The notes: a model not told the origin generated them from the letters alone. A stretch of DNA of 64,000 nucleotides from Algiphilus aromaticivorans DG1253 (GCF_000733765.1 NZ_JPOG01000001.1:186001-250000), one strand, 5' to 3'. Positions 34,689 through 44,217 are shown, counted from the stretch's first letter. Numbers and translations: made by a program.

Positions 34689-35558
34689 CTACTCGGCGAT
34701 GGCCCCGCGCAGCTTCTTCATGGCCGCGACCTCGATCTGGCGGATGCGCTCGGCCGAGACGCCGTACTTGTCGGCCAGCTTCTGCAGCCCCTGCTTGGCG
34801 TCATCGCCGTGCAGCCAGCGGCTCTGGATAATGTCGCGCGAGCGCTCGTCCAGCTTGGCGATGGCGCCCTGCAGACGGTTCTCCTGCCGCGACTGCCATT
34901 CCTCGTCAGCCAGCTCCGAAACCGGGTCGGCGGTGTGGTCGGTCAGCCACTGCTCGGGGGCGTAGGCGCCGTCCTCGTCGCTGCCCTGGATATCGAAGGC
35001 GACGTCGTGACCGGACAGTCGCGACTCCATCGACATGACATCGGCCGGCTTCACGCCCAGGTCCTCGGCCACGTTGCGCACTTCCTCGGCATTCATCCAG
35101 CCCAGCCGCTTCTTGGCGCGGCGGAGATTGAAGAAGAGCTTGCGCTGCGCCTTGGTGGTCGCGATCTTGACGATGCGCCAGTTGCGCAGGATGAATTCGT
35201 GAATCTCGGCCTTGATCCAGTGCACGGCGAAGGAGATCAGCCGCACGCCGACGGCCGGATCGAAGCGCTTGACGGCCTTCATGAGGCCGACGTTGCCTTC
35301 CTGGATCAGGTCGGCCATGGGCAGGCCGTAGCCGAGATAGCCGCGCGCGATGTGCACGACGTGGCGCAGATTGGACAGCACCAGCGCCTGCGCGGCCTGC
35401 AGGTCGCTGCGGTCCTGCAACTGGCGCGCGAGCTCTTTCTCTTCCTCGGCCTCGAGGACCGGGATGTCGCGCACGGCGGCGATGTAGGCGTCCAGGCTGC
35501 CGGTCTGCAGCGCCGGTAACCGGTTGCCGTAGAGTGTCAGCGCATTAGCAGTGGACAT
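34689..35558 (-). CDS. rpoH: RNA polymerase heat-shock sigma factor (sigma-32)
   Basis: A 289-residue sigma-70-family factor. Regions 2 ([38 protein letters not shown]) and 4 ([19 protein letters not shown]) are complete, and the RpoH box QRKLFFNLR (about 138-146), specific to sigma-32, is present. [10 protein letters not shown] is the likely start; an upstream in-frame codon would add ten residues. The gene lies downstream of ftsYEX, as in E. coli. An inverted repeat in its leader is listed separately. Confidence 0.96.
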   Translation of the reverse strand: MSTANALTLYGNRLPALQTGSLDAYIAAVRDIPVLEAEEEKELARQLQDRSDLQAAQALVLSNLRHVVHIARGYLGYGLPMADLIQEGNVGLMKAVKRFDPAVGVRLISFAVHWIKAEIHEFILRNWRIVKIATTKAQRKLFFNLRRAKKRLGWMNAEEVRNVAEDLGVKPADVMSMESRLSGHDVAFDIQGSDEDGAYAPEQWLTDHTADPVSELADEEWQSRQENRLQGAIAKLDERSRDIIQSRWLHGDDAKQGLQKLADKYGVSAERIRQIEVAAMKKLRGAIAE

Positions 35559-35590
35559 GGTCTTCGAACCCCTTGTAATCCTGTACATCG

Positions 35591-35615
35591 TAGCAGTCGC
35601 GCTATGAGACTGCTA
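35591..35615. promoter_or_regulatory. Inverted repeat in the rpoH leader
   Basis: TAGCAGTC and GACTGCTA are perfect 8-bp arms separated by 9 bases, 33 bases upstream of the rpoH start. It could be an operator or an RNA hairpin in the leader. Confidence 0.45.
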
Positions 35616-35670
35616 ATTTCACCTCAAGTTCCACATTATCAACGGTGTGTGGAAGCCTTGTTGCACAGGT

Positions 35671-36612
35671 TCAGACCGCCTCGATGCCGCGCAGCTGGCG
35701 CGTCACTGCGGCCAGGGCACCCAGCCAGCCGAGCAGGCAGCCACCACCCAGCACGCCGAGGACGGCGCCGCCGTCCGGCCCCTGCAGGCGGAAGTCGCTG
35801 GCGTAGGTGCCGGCCAGCTGCGCCACCGCGCCGTCCAGGCTCATCAGTGCAATGCCCACCATCAGCAGCGCGACCAGGCCGCCGATGAGCCCGTACCAGA
35901 GTCCGCTGTAGAGAAAGGGCCGGCGGATGAAGCCCTCCGGCGCGCCGATCAGCTTCATGACCTCGATCTCCTCGCGGCGCGCGGCCACCTCCAGCCCGAT
36001 GGTGTTGCCGACGATGACCAGCACCGCCGCGGCCAGCGCGCCGGCGAAGAGCAGCACGCCCTGCTCGATGAGCTGCAGCAGCGCCGCCAGCCGTTGCAGC
36101 CACTGCGCGTCGAGCACGACCTCATCGACGCCCTCCAGCGCGCCGAGCTCGACGTGCAGCGCCTCCAGCGCCGCCACCTCGGCCGGCTCCGGGACGACGA
36201 TCAGCGTAGCGGGCAGCGGATTCTCCGGCAGCAGCGCCGCCGCCTCGCCCAGGCCCGAGTGCGCCTCGAACTCGGCCAGGGCTTCTTCGGCGGTCAGCGC
36301 GCGCACCGAGGCGATATCGCCTCGGTCGCGCAGCTCGCCGGCCAACTCGTCCAGCCGACGCTCCCCGGCGTCGGCTTCCAGCAGCAGGCTCATGCGCGCG
36401 CCCTGCTCCCAGCCGGCGCCCAGCGCCTGCAGGTTGGCGACCAGCGTGTGCAGCGCTGCGGGCAGCGCCAGCGTGATGCCGAGCACAGCGATGGACAGCA
36501 GGCTGGCCAGCGGGCGGCGCCACAGCCGTCCGAGGCTGTCGAAGGCCGCCTGCGCGTGCGCCGCGGCCCAGCGGCGCACGGCGGGCGGACGCGGCGCGCT
36601 GCCCCGGCTCAC
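35671..36612 (-). CDS. ftsX: Cell-division protein FtsX
   Basis: A 313-residue membrane partner of FtsE. It has one N-terminal helix, a periplasmic domain (about 65-175), then three C-terminal helices, the standard FtsX topology. The cytoplasmic block RREEIEVMKLIGAPEGFIRRPF links to the ATPase. FtsEX activates periplasmic peptidoglycan hydrolases at the septum. The start overlaps the ftsE stop. Confidence 0.93.
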   Translation of the reverse strand: MSRGSAPRPPAVRRWAAAHAQAAFDSLGRLWRRPLASLLSIAVLGITLALPAALHTLVANLQALGAGWEQGARMSLLLEADAGERRLDELAGELRDRGDIASVRALTAEEALAEFEAHSGLGEAAALLPENPLPATLIVVPEPAEVAALEALHVELGALEGVDEVVLDAQWLQRLAALLQLIEQGVLLFAGALAAAVLVIVGNTIGLEVAARREEIEVMKLIGAPEGFIRRPFLYSGLWYGLIGGLVALLMVGIALMSLDGAVAQLAGTYASDFRLQGPDGGAVLGVLGGGCLLGWLGALAAVTRQLRGIEAV

Positions 36613-37289
36613 GCCGCCTCCCGCAGGCGACCGTCTTCCAGCGCCAGCTCGCGGCAGGGCAGGCTGCGCACTAGATCGAGGGCGTGCGAGGCGATGAGCA
36701 CGCTCACGCCCACCTCGTTGAAGCGCCGAAACAGCGTCATGATTTCTGCCGACAGCGCCGGATCCAGGTTGCCGGTGGGCTCGTCGGCCAGCAGCAGCTC
36801 GGGCTTGGCGACAATGGCGCGGGCGATGGCGACGCGCTGCTGCTCGCCGCCCGACAGCGTCAGCGGCCAGGCGCGCTCGCGATTGAGCAGGTCGACGGCG
36901 TCCAGTGCCGCACGCACGCGGCGGCCGATCTCGCGCGGCGCCATGCCGCGGATGATCAGCGGCAGCGCGACGTTGTCGTAGACGCGCCGGTCGCTGAGCA
37001 GCCGGTACTGCTGGAAGACGATGCCGACGCGCTGGCGGAAGCCCGCCACGCGCCGCCGCGGCAGCCGCGGCAGGTTGATGCCGCCCACCATCAGCTGGCC
37101 GCCGGCCGGCCGCTCCAGGCCGGCGATGAGCTTGAGCAGCGTCGACTTGCCGGCGCCCGAGGCGCCGGTGAGGAAGGCCATCTCGCCGCGCGCCAGTTCG
37201 AAGTCGAGGCCGCCCAGGATCTCGCCGCTGCCCGGGTAGCTGTGGCGCAGGCCGGTGGCCTGGATCATGGCGTCGGAGGCGTTCGGCAT
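36609..37289 (-). CDS. ftsE: Cell-division ATP-binding protein FtsE
   Basis: A 226-residue ABC ATPase. Walker A TGASGAGKST, Q-loop FQQYRLL, signature LSGGEQQRVAIARA, Walker B LLADEPTGNLD and the switch histidine SHALDL are all present. The ATG at 37289, 5 bases after ftsY, is taken; an internal ATG at 37268 is possible. It works with FtsX in septal wall remodelling. Confidence 0.94.
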   Translation of the reverse strand: MPNASDAMIQATGLRHSYPGSGEILGGLDFELARGEMAFLTGASGAGKSTLLKLIAGLERPAGGQLMVGGINLPRLPRRRVAGFRQRVGIVFQQYRLLSDRRVYDNVALPLIIRGMAPREIGRRVRAALDAVDLLNRERAWPLTLSGGEQQRVAIARAIVAKPELLLADEPTGNLDPALSAEIMTLFRRFNEVGVSVLIASHALDLVRSLPCRELALEDGRLREAA

Positions 37290-37293
37290 GGGC

Positions 37294-38241
37294 TCAGCGC
37301 TGGGGCTCCAGGGCCTCGGCGCCGTCGACCAGCGCACGCGCGAAGGCCGCCGCGTCGAAGGGAATGAGATCGTCGATGCCCTCGCCGATGCCGATGTAGC
37401 GCACCGGCAGTGCCAGCCGCTTGGCCAGCGCCAGCAGGATGCCGCCGCGCGCGGTGCCGTCGAGCTTGGTTACCGCCACGCCGGTCAGGCCCAGTGCCTC
37501 GTGGAATTGCACGGCCTGCGCCAGGCCGTTTCCGCCCTGCGTGCCGTCCAGCACCAGCAGGCTCTCGTGCGGGGCGTAGGGGTCGTGCTTCTGGATGACG
37601 CGCTTGACCTTGCGCAGCTCCTCCATCAGATGCGATTGCGTGTGCAGGCGGCCGGCGGTGTCGGCGATGATCAGATCGACGCCGCGGCTGTCGGCGGAGG
37701 TGATGGCGTCGAAGATGACGCTGGCCGGATCGGCGCCTTCGCGCTGCGCGACGATGGGCACGTCGACGCGCTGCGCCCACTCCTTGAGTTGTTCGGTGGC
37801 CGCGGCGCGGAAGGTGTCGCCGGCGGCGATCATGACCTTGCGACCCTGTGCCTTGTAGCGCGCGGCCAGCTTGCCGATGGTGGTGGTCTTGCCGGCGCCG
37901 TTGATGCCGACGACGAAGAGGATGTAGGGCCGAATGAAGTCCGGAATCTCCAGCGGCTCCTCCACCGGTTGCAGCCATTCGGTGATCAGTGCGCACAGCC
38001 GCTCGCGCAGTTCCTCGGCGTTGCGCACCCGGCTGGCCTGCACATCCGCGCGCAGCTTGTCGATCAGCCATTCGGTGGCCTCGACGCCGGCATCGGCGCC
38101 GAGCAGACGCATCTCGATCTCTTCGAGCGCGTCTTCGCCCAGTTTCTCGCTGGTAAAGAGGCGGTTGATGTCGTAAGTCAGCCAGGAGTCGCCCCGGTTG
38201 AGCTTGGCGCGCATGCGCCGGATCAGGCTTTCGTCGCTCAT
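37294..38241 (-). CDS. ftsY: Signal recognition particle receptor FtsY
   Basis: A 315-residue SRP GTPase without the long acidic N-terminal domain of E. coli FtsY. GINGAGKTTTIGKLA (P-loop), DTFRAAA, DTAGR and TKLDGTARGG are the SRP-GTPase motifs. It docks ribosome-SRP complexes at the membrane for co-translational insertion. The ATG overlaps the stop of the upstream DedA-like gene. Confidence 0.95.
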   Translation of the reverse strand: MSDESLIRRMRAKLNRGDSWLTYDINRLFTSEKLGEDALEEIEMRLLGADAGVEATEWLIDKLRADVQASRVRNAEELRERLCALITEWLQPVEEPLEIPDFIRPYILFVVGINGAGKTTTIGKLAARYKAQGRKVMIAAGDTFRAAATEQLKEWAQRVDVPIVAQREGADPASVIFDAITSADSRGVDLIIADTAGRLHTQSHLMEELRKVKRVIQKHDPYAPHESLLVLDGTQGGNGLAQAVQFHEALGLTGVAVTKLDGTARGGILLALAKRLALPVRYIGIGEGIDDLIPFDAAAFARALVDGAEALEPQR

Positions 38242-40235
38242 GGCCTCGATGCGTCGGGTGTCTGCAGCAGCAGCAGGCCGGGGTCCGGCCCCCTGCTGTC
38301 TCGGGGAATGCGCTCTGCCGCGATCCAGCGCCTGCGCGTGTCCGGGATTCCGGCCAGCCAGTCGTCGGGCGGCAGCGCCACCGCCTCAGTGTAGGGCAGT
38401 CGCAGCAGCCCCAGCACGCGCCGCTCGCCGAGGCGACTCAGGCTGCCCAACCACAGTGGAGTGCCGTCCACCGTGGCCGGCGCCCGCCACAGCCGCAGAA
38501 TGATGCGCGTACCGGGGGTGCGCGCCGGATGCTGGAACATTGCCTGCGGCGCCTGCAGACCGAGCGGCTGCGGCGGCACGGGCAGGACTCCGGTGGGCGT
38601 GCTGGCGGCGAGTGTACGCAGCGCGCTATCGGGCGCGAACGCCGGTGCGGTCGACCAGCCCGCGGCGCGCAGCGCGGCGTCGCGCACCTCGGCCTCGGCG
38701 CGCCATTGCAGCACCAGCGGCTCGCCGCTGCCGCGACCTTCCTGTCGCGCCAGCGGCAGCCGTTGCCACGCCTCGGCCCACCATTGCTCGGTAGTCAGCG
38801 GCTCGGATACTTTCCTGTCGGGGAGCGGCAGCGGTGCCGGTTCCAGAACCACCACGGCGACGACAAAGCTCATCGCTATCGGTGGCAGGAAGCGGCGCGC
38901 CGGAACCGGCTGGATGCGATGTCGTCGGTAACCGATGCCAAGCGTCAGCATCCAGAGCACGCCGAGGCCCAGCGCGCCGGCGGCGATGGAGAGCCACTGC
39001 TGTCCCAGATAGAGCTGTGCGGCTACGATCAGGCCGGGAACGGTAACGGCCATCCGGTAGTAGATGAGGTTGCGGTCGGCACCGTGCGGGCGTGCCAGCA
39101 GCAGCGGAAGCAGCCCGTAGACCACGCAGGTCAGCACCAGATCCGCGCCGCCGTAACTGCGTGCGGTCACGCCGGTGTAGTAGTCGACCGGTGTGCCGAC
39201 GCGCAAGCCCTGCGCCAGCCCCAGCGCGATGACCCCGCCGAAGGCCAGCGCTGCCAGGGCATGGGCCGCAGCGCGGCCGCGGCGGAGGGCGAGCAGTGTG
39301 ATGATGGCGGCCGTGGCGCTGGCGAGCATCACCGGCGTGTCCCCCAGGTGCGCGATCCAGCGCGCGATCTCCAGGCCCCAGGGTGTATGCAGCGCTGTCA
39401 TCTGTCGGTGCGCCAGCATGTCCATGGCCAGCGGCATGTCGCGTGCTACGCCCCAGCTCGCCAGCAGGCCGAGCCACCCCAGTGCCAGCAGCAGCAGCGC
39501 GATCAGCAGCAGCGCCGGGGTTTCCGGATAACGCGGATCGGCCAGCCAGCGCGGCAGCCAGCCCAGCCGCCGGTGACGCGCCGACCAGGCCAGCAGGCCG
39601 TGCAGCCAGCGCTCGGCGTGGAAGCCGCAGAGGCGGACCACGACGTTGGCCAGCCAGAACAGCCCGGTGGCCAGCACGATCGTGCCCAGCAGCAGCAGCA
39701 CCAGCCGGGTGCCGACCTCGGCAGCCAGCTGCAGGGAGGCACCGATGGCCACGCCGGGCAGGATGTAGAGCGCCGCCCACAGCGGGCAGGAGACGGCCAG
39801 CACCAGGCCGAAGCGCAGCAGCGGCATGTTGGCGGCGCCGGCGATCATCGGCCCGATGGGGCGCGTCGGCCCGACGATACGGGCGACGAGAAGCGCCAAC
39901 ACGCCGCGGCGCCGAAAGAAGGCGCGCGTGCGCGCCACGCTGTCGGCGAAGCGCGTCATGCGCGGATGCGCCACCCAGCGGTCCAGATAGCGCCGGCCCA
40001 GCCAGAAGTTCAGAGCGTCGCCGGCCGCTGCTCCGAGCGTGGCCGCGATCAGCGTTGGCCACAACGGCAGCGCATCGATGGAGATCAGCGCCCCGATACC
40101 CAGAAGCAGCAGATAGCTTGGTACCAGAAAGCCGAGCAGCAGTAGTGCGTCGAAGAAGCTCGCGAAGGCGATGAAGGCGATCGCCCATCCCGGATAGCGG
40201 GCGATCGCCTCCAGCAGCGGCTCCAGCGTTTCCAC
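38238..40235 (-). CDS. DedA-PAP2(degenerate)-LssY multidomain membrane protein
   Basis: A 665-residue protein in three parts. Residues 1-200 form a DedA domain (FLGFLVPSYLLLL..., ARIVGPTRPIGPMIAG). About 215-440 is a multi-helix segment laid out like a PAP2 phosphatase. About 455-665 is a soluble C-terminal domain resembling LssY_C. In the PAP2 part the catalytic PSGH position reads YGGAD and the final R...H...D block reads AAQLYLGQQWLSIAAG, so the active-site residues are gone. DedA proteins act in membrane-lipid homeostasis. The gene overlaps ftsY by 4 bases. Confidence 0.78.
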   Translation of the reverse strand: METLEPLLEAIARYPGWAIAFIAFASFFDALLLLGFLVPSYLLLLGIGALISIDALPLWPTLIAATLGAAAGDALNFWLGRRYLDRWVAHPRMTRFADSVARTRAFFRRRGVLALLVARIVGPTRPIGPMIAGAANMPLLRFGLVLAVSCPLWAALYILPGVAIGASLQLAAEVGTRLVLLLLGTIVLATGLFWLANVVVRLCGFHAERWLHGLLAWSARHRRLGWLPRWLADPRYPETPALLLIALLLLALGWLGLLASWGVARDMPLAMDMLAHRQMTALHTPWGLEIARWIAHLGDTPVMLASATAAIITLLALRRGRAAAHALAALAFGGVIALGLAQGLRVGTPVDYYTGVTARSYGGADLVLTCVVYGLLPLLLARPHGADRNLIYYRMAVTVPGLIVAAQLYLGQQWLSIAAGALGLGVLWMLTLGIGYRRHRIQPVPARRFLPPIAMSFVVAVVVLEPAPLPLPDRKVSEPLTTEQWWAEAWQRLPLARQEGRGSGEPLVLQWRAEAEVRDAALRAAGWSTAPAFAPDSALRTLAASTPTGVLPVPPQPLGLQAPQAMFQHPARTPGTRIILRLWRAPATVDGTPLWLGSLSRLGERRVLGLLRLPYTEAVALPPDDWLAGIPDTRRRWIAAERIPRDSRGPDPGLLLLQTPDASRP

Positions 40236-40256
40236 GCGCGCGGGCCGCCTGTCGCC

Positions 40257-41537
40257 TCAGCCTAGCTGCGCGAAGACCCGGTCGGCAGCTTCCAGGGTCT
40301 GATCGAGCTCGGCCTGGCCGTGGGCGGCCGAGGCGAATCCGGCTTCGAAGGCCGAGGGCGCGAAGTAGACGCCGCGCTCCAGCATGCCGTGGAAGAAGCG
40401 CGCAAAGCGTTGTCCGTCGCAGGCCACCATGTCCTGGTAGCCCGAGATGGACGCGGCATTGGTGAAATAGAGGCCGAACATCGCACCCAGATTCTGCGCC
40501 AGGAAGGGCACCTTGTGACGCCTGGCGGCAGCCTGCAGCCCCTCGCAGAGCCGACGCGCGTGCTCGGATGCGCAGGCGTGCACGCCGTCGTCGATGGCGC
40601 GCAGCGTTGCCAGGCCGGCGGCAGTCGCCAGCGGGCTGCCCGACAGCGTGCCGGCCTGATAGACCGGACCTTCCGGGCTGAGCATGTCCATCACGGCGGC
40701 GCGCCCGCCGAAGGCGCCCACCGGCATGCCGCCGCCGACGATCTTGCCCAGCGCGGTGAGATCCGGGGTGACGCCGTAGAGCGCCTGGGCGCCGCCGGGA
40801 TGCACGCGGAATCCGGTCATGACCTCGTCGAAGATCAGCAGCGCGCCCTGCTCGTCGCAGATGCTGCGCAGCCCCTCCAGGAAGCCCGGCGCCGGCGGCA
40901 CCATGTTCATGTTGCCGGCCACCGGCTCGACGATGACGCAGCCGATGGCGCCGGGGTTCTGGGCGAAGGCCTCGCGCACGCTGTCCAGATCGTTGTAGGT
41001 CGCCGTGCGCGTGTGCTTGGCAATGTCGGCCGGGATGCCGGGCGAGGAAGGCTCGCCGAAGGTCAGCGCGCCGGAGCCAGCCTTGACCAGCAGGCTGTCG
41101 GAATGCCCGTGATAGCAGCCCTCGAACTTCAGCACGCCGTCGCGCCCGCTGGCCGCGCGCGCCAGGCGTACCGCCGACATCGTTGCCTCGGTGCCCGAGC
41201 TGTTCAGGCGCAGCTTCTCCATGCTCGGCACCCGTTCGCGGATCAGCTCGGCCATCTCCACCTCGGCCTCGGTGGGGGCGCCGAAGCTGATGCCGCGGCC
41301 GGCCTGCGCCTGCACGGCCTGTACCACGTCGGGGTGGCCGTGGCCGAGCAGCATCGGCCCCCAGGAGCCGATGTAGTCGATGTAGCGGTTGCCGTCGACA
41401 TCGGTCATCCAGGCGCCTTCGGCGGTCTCGATGAAGCGTGGCGTGCCGCCAACGGCACGGAAGGCGCGTACCGGCGAGTTGACGCCGCCGGGGATGGTGG
41501 CGCGGGCGCGCTCGAAAAGGCTCTCGGAACGACTCAT
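40257..41537 (-). CDS. hemL: Glutamate-1-semialdehyde 2,1-aminomutase
   Basis: HemL makes 5-aminolevulinate in the C5 heme pathway using PLP. The 426 residues carry [36 protein letters not shown] and the PLP lysine in [16 protein letters not shown] lies before the ATG. Its start overlaps the thiE stop (ATGA), so thiD-thiE-hemL are translated as a unit. Heme supply is relevant to the caa3 oxidase encoded nearby. Confidence 0.96.
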   Translation of the reverse strand: MSRSESLFERARATIPGGVNSPVRAFRAVGGTPRFIETAEGAWMTDVDGNRYIDYIGSWGPMLLGHGHPDVVQAVQAQAGRGISFGAPTEAEVEMAELIRERVPSMEKLRLNSSGTEATMSAVRLARAASGRDGVLKFEGCYHGHSDSLLVKAGSGALTFGEPSSPGIPADIAKHTRTATYNDLDSVREAFAQNPGAIGCVIVEPVAGNMNMVPPAPGFLEGLRSICDEQGALLIFDEVMTGFRVHPGGAQALYGVTPDLTALGKIVGGGMPVGAFGGRAAVMDMLSPEGPVYQAGTLSGSPLATAAGLATLRAIDDGVHACASEHARRLCEGLQAAARRHKVPFLAQNLGAMFGLYFTNAASISGYQDMVACDGQRFARFFHGMLERGVYFAPSAFEAGFASAAHGQAELDQTLEAADRVFAQLG

Positions 41538-42184
41538 GCGGGAGATCCTTTCTGATTCGGGAAATGGAATGCGGCAGTGTATGCGGCTGCCGCGGCGCCG
41601 ACATCCTCGGCGTCGAAGACGCCGGCCACCGCCGCGATCAGATCGGCGCCGGCGGCCACCACCGCGGGCGCGTTCCCGGGCGTGATGCCGCCGATGGCGC
41701 AGAGCGGCAGGCGCGTGGCCGCGCGCGCCGCGCGCAGATCGGCCAGCGTTGCGCCCGGGGCGTCGGGCTTGGTGGTGGAGGCGAAGAGCCGGCCCACCGC
41801 CACGTAATCGGCACCGGCCGCCGCGCCGGCGCGCACGCGCGCCACATCCGGACCGCAGGACACCCCGATGATCGCGCCCGCGCCCAGCAGCTCGCGCGCG
41901 GCATCGACGCCGGCGTCGGAGCGACCCAGATGCACGCCGTCGGCGCCCACCGCCGCCGCAAGCTCCGGCGCGTCGTTGACGATGAAGCGCGCGCCGGCGG
42001 CGCGACACAGCCGAGCCAGCATTTCGGCACGCGTCTGGCGCTGCGGCGCGCTCGCCTGCTTGTCGCGGTACTGGATCATGACCGCGCCGCCCTGCAGCGC
42101 CGCTGTCACGGCCGCACGCAGGCGCGCCTCGTCGGCGCAGACGGCGGCCGAGGTGATGGCATAGAGGCCGCGCGGCACGCTCAT
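41534..42184 (-). CDS. thiE: Thiamine-phosphate synthase
   Basis: ThiE joins HMP-pyrophosphate and thiazole phosphate to thiamine phosphate. The 216-residue TIM barrel shows [28 protein letters not shown] and the phosphate-binding end [10 protein letters not shown]. Its ATG overlaps the thiD stop. No thiazole-branch gene (thiG, thiS) and no TPP riboswitch was seen here. Confidence 0.93.
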   Translation of the reverse strand: MSVPRGLYAITSAAVCADEARLRAAVTAALQGGAVMIQYRDKQASAPQRQTRAEMLARLCRAAGARFIVNDAPELAAAVGADGVHLGRSDAGVDAARELLGAGAIIGVSCGPDVARVRAGAAAGADYVAVGRLFASTTKPDAPGATLADLRAARAATRLPLCAIGGITPGNAPAVVAAGADLIAAVAGVFDAEDVGAAAAAYTAAFHFPNQKGSPA

Positions 42185-42969
42185 GGCGTCAAGCGTGTGC
42201 GCGCCGGACTCGGCCGGCCACCGCCGATGACCTTGGGCGCGGCCAGCCATTCGTGCACCTGGGCGGTGGCCGTGTCGATGGCCGTGGCCGGCTCGCGGCC
42301 CTGGGCCAGCAGCGCGGCGATGCTGGAAGCCAGCGTGCAGCCGGCGCCGTGGTAATCCTGCGCCAGCCGTGGCCGGTGCAGGCTGCGCAGCGCGCCGGCG
42401 TGCCAGTGCCAGTCCACGGCCTCGGCGGCATCGCGCTCGTCGCCGCCGGTCACGAGTACATGCGCGCAGCCGGTCTCGCCAAGGCGGGTGGCTGCAGCTT
42501 CCAGGCTTTGCTCGCCGGAGAGCAGGCGCGCCTCGGCGGCGTTGGGCGTCATCACCGTCGCCAGCGGCGCCAGCCGGGCCAGCAACGCCTGCGCCACCGG
42601 CTGGGCGGCCAGCTCGGCGCCGCCGCCGGCGCGCAGCACCGTATCCAGTACCACAGGCACCGCCAGCCGCTCGATCCAGTCCGCGATGACGGTCACCTGC
42701 TCGACGCTGCCGATGACGCCCAGCTTGATGGCATCGATGCGGCAGTCCGCGGCCAGATGCTGGATCTGGGCGTTCAGCCAGTCGGCCTCCAGGGCCTGTG
42801 CGCCGTGGACATTGTCGGTGTCCTGCAGGGTCAGCACGGTGAGCGCCCCCAGAGCGTGTGCGCCGAAGGCGCTGCAGGCCTCGATGTCGGCGTGAATACC
42901 CGCGCCGCCGCTGGGATCATGGCCCGCGATGCAGAGCACCGTGGCGGGATGTTGCGGTGCAATATTCAT
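42181..42969 (-). CDS. thiD: HMP/HMP-phosphate kinase ThiD
   Basis: A 262-residue ribokinase-fold kinase that phosphorylates hydroxymethylpyrimidine and its phosphate. [10 protein letters not shown] (substrate binding), the [13 protein letters not shown] block and the active-site [15 protein letters not shown] are present. The ATG at 42969 follows AAGG; a GTG 15 bases earlier is possible. It heads the minus-strand thiD-thiE-hemL group. Confidence 0.94.
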   Translation of the reverse strand: MNIAPQHPATVLCIAGHDPSGGAGIHADIEACSAFGAHALGALTVLTLQDTDNVHGAQALEADWLNAQIQHLAADCRIDAIKLGVIGSVEQVTVIADWIERLAVPVVLDTVLRAGGGAELAAQPVAQALLARLAPLATVMTPNAAEARLLSGEQSLEAAATRLGETGCAHVLVTGGDERDAAEAVDWHWHAGALRSLHRPRLAQDYHGAGCTLASSIAALLAQGREPATAIDTATAQVHEWLAAPKVIGGGRPSPARTRLTP

Positions 42970-42976
42970 GGCCGCC

Positions 42977-42985
42977 TTATGCACA
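42977..42985 (+). promoter_or_regulatory. DnaA box-like site 1
   Basis: TTATGCACA is an exact match to the TTATNCACA consensus. It overlaps the leader just before the thiD start. Confidence 0.4.
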
Positions 42986-43167
42986 AGCTCGGGGCAGGCG
43001 GTACGCGTCTTTTCCCGAAGGCCACGATTGCCGTCGGAATGTCAATAGCTGCAGCATAAGTTGCTGATTCATAATGATTGTGTCGCTTTGGTTATGTTTT
43101 AGCCGCTGAGGGAGCAGAGCCCGCATTGCGGCGCTTTCGACCATTTGAACAGACCTTTTTCACAGTT

Positions 43168-43176
43168 TTATCCACA
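43168..43176 (+). promoter_or_regulatory. DnaA box-like site 2
   Basis: TTATCCACA is the strongest DnaA box variant, in the same orientation as site 1 and 191 bases away, within an AT-rich stretch. It is embedded in CACAG...CTGTG arms. Confidence 0.45.
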
Positions 43177-43352
43177 GATGCTGTGAGAAAATCGGCTTTT
43201 CGCTTTAGTGGCGGTGGCTTAGCGCGCTTTTGCAGACTCAGCTTGCAAGCTGCCCGCTATCTTGCAGGATGTCGTGCTTCCCGCCGCGAAGCCGTTTCGG
43301 GGGCATTGTGCAGCAGGCGGGCGCCCCGCTACGGGGCGTGCAATGGTGATTC

Positions 43353-43375
43353 TGGTAGTGTATTCTCATTCGCAA
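43353..43375. promoter_or_regulatory. Possible Fur box upstream of the TonB2-Opp operon
   Basis: Read on the minus strand, TTGCGAATGAGAATACAC contains AATGAGAAT, the core of many gammaproteobacterial Fur boxes; the other half is poor (10 of 19 overall). It overlaps TATTCT, a possible -10, about 70 bases before the DUF3450 gene. TonB systems are usually Fur-repressed. Confidence 0.4.
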
Positions 43376-43440
43376 CAAGGGCCGGGCAGCGGTCCCGTCA
43401 TCTACCGGCCGGCACCCGGCCGCATCCCGTGCAGGTGGTC

Positions 43441-44217
43441 ATGCCAACAGCACTACTCCGGCGCGCCGGCGTTCTCACGGCGGCCGTGCTCTTTTTTCAC
43501 GGCACGCTCTTCGCCCAGCAGCAGGATGTCGAGCGCAGCCTTGAGACGCAGTCCGCCGCCGAGGCGGCCGCGGCCGCCTCGCAGCAACGCATCGATGCCC
43601 TCGACGACGAAACGCGTCAGCTGTTGCAGCGTTACCGCGACACCTTGCGCGAGGCCGAGACGCTGGAGCGCTATAACGAGCGCGTCGCCAGGCTGGTCGA
43701 CTCACAGGCATCCGAGATCACCGACAAGCGCGAGCAGCTCGCCGGTCTGGAGGAGACGCGCCGCAGCATCTACCCGCACATCGAGGATCTGCTCGCCACG
43801 CTGGAGCGCTTCGTGCGCCTGGACATGCCCTTCCTCCCTGACGAGCGCCGCAAGCGCCTCGACGAGTTGTCCGCGCTGATGGACCGCGCCAACGTCAGTG
43901 TCGCCGAGAAGTACCGCCGTCTGCTGGAGGCCTACCAGATTGAGTTGGAATACGGCCGCACCATCGAGGCCTACGAAGGCAGCCTCGCCAGCGACAATGG
44001 CGAGCGCAGCGTCACCTTCCTGCGCGTCGGCCGCGTGGCGCTGCTCTACCAGACCCGCGACGGCGCCGAGACCGGCTACTGGGACGCCGAGGCCGAGACC
44101 TTCGTGCGCGACGACGCCTACGCCGACGCCGTGCGCCGCGGCCTGCGCGTGGCGCGCAATCAGGCTGCACCGGAGCTGTTGCACGCCCCCGTGCGCCTTC
44201 CGGAGGCCAGCCAATGA
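43441..44217 (+). CDS. DUF3450 protein of the TonB2 operon
   Basis: A 258-residue secreted protein: signal peptide to about residue 25 (HGTLFAQ), a long coiled-coil (about 27-110), then a globular end with the blocks IEYGRTIEAYEG-like and VGRVALLYQT. DUF3450 genes open the TonB2/ExbBD2 operons of Vibrio and relatives, where the product is thought to be a periplasmic accessory of the energiser. It is the first of ten coupled genes; its stop overlaps the next ATG. Confidence 0.85.
   Translation: MPTALLRRAGVLTAAVLFFHGTLFAQQQDVERSLETQSAAEAAAAASQQRIDALDDETRQLLQRYRDTLREAETLERYNERVARLVDSQASEITDKREQLAGLEETRRSIYPHIEDLLATLERFVRLDMPFLPDERRKRLDELSALMDRANVSVAEKYRRLLEAYQIELEYGRTIEAYEGSLASDNGERSVTFLRVGRVALLYQTRDGAETGYWDAEAETFVRDDAYADAVRRGLRVARNQAAPELLHAPVRLPEASQ

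Larger units (their letters stand above)
42970..43440. other. AT-richer divergent intergenic region
   Basis: 471 bases between thiD and the DUF3450 gene, clearly AT-richer than its flanks around 43040-43220. It holds two consensus DnaA boxes and a Fur-like site (listed separately) and promoters for two large operons. An open frame runs through part of it in phase with the DUF3450 gene but lacks coding character. Confidence 0.6.

Noticed and set aside
35623-35632. ACCTCAAGTT upstream of rpoH, half of a SoxR box
   Set aside because: The other half is missing and there is no 19-base spaced promoter around it, unlike the site at 33843.
38626-41604. A nearly 1000-codon open frame on the minus strand across hemL and the DedA gene
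   Set aside because: It overlaps two well-supported genes on the same strand in another frame, is Arg/Ala/Gly-rich and shows no domain. Long shadow frames are expected in DNA this GC-rich.
42985-43440. TPP riboswitch upstream of thiD
   Set aside because: No thi-box (CTGAGA with ACCCTTGAA-like elements) could be found on the minus strand.
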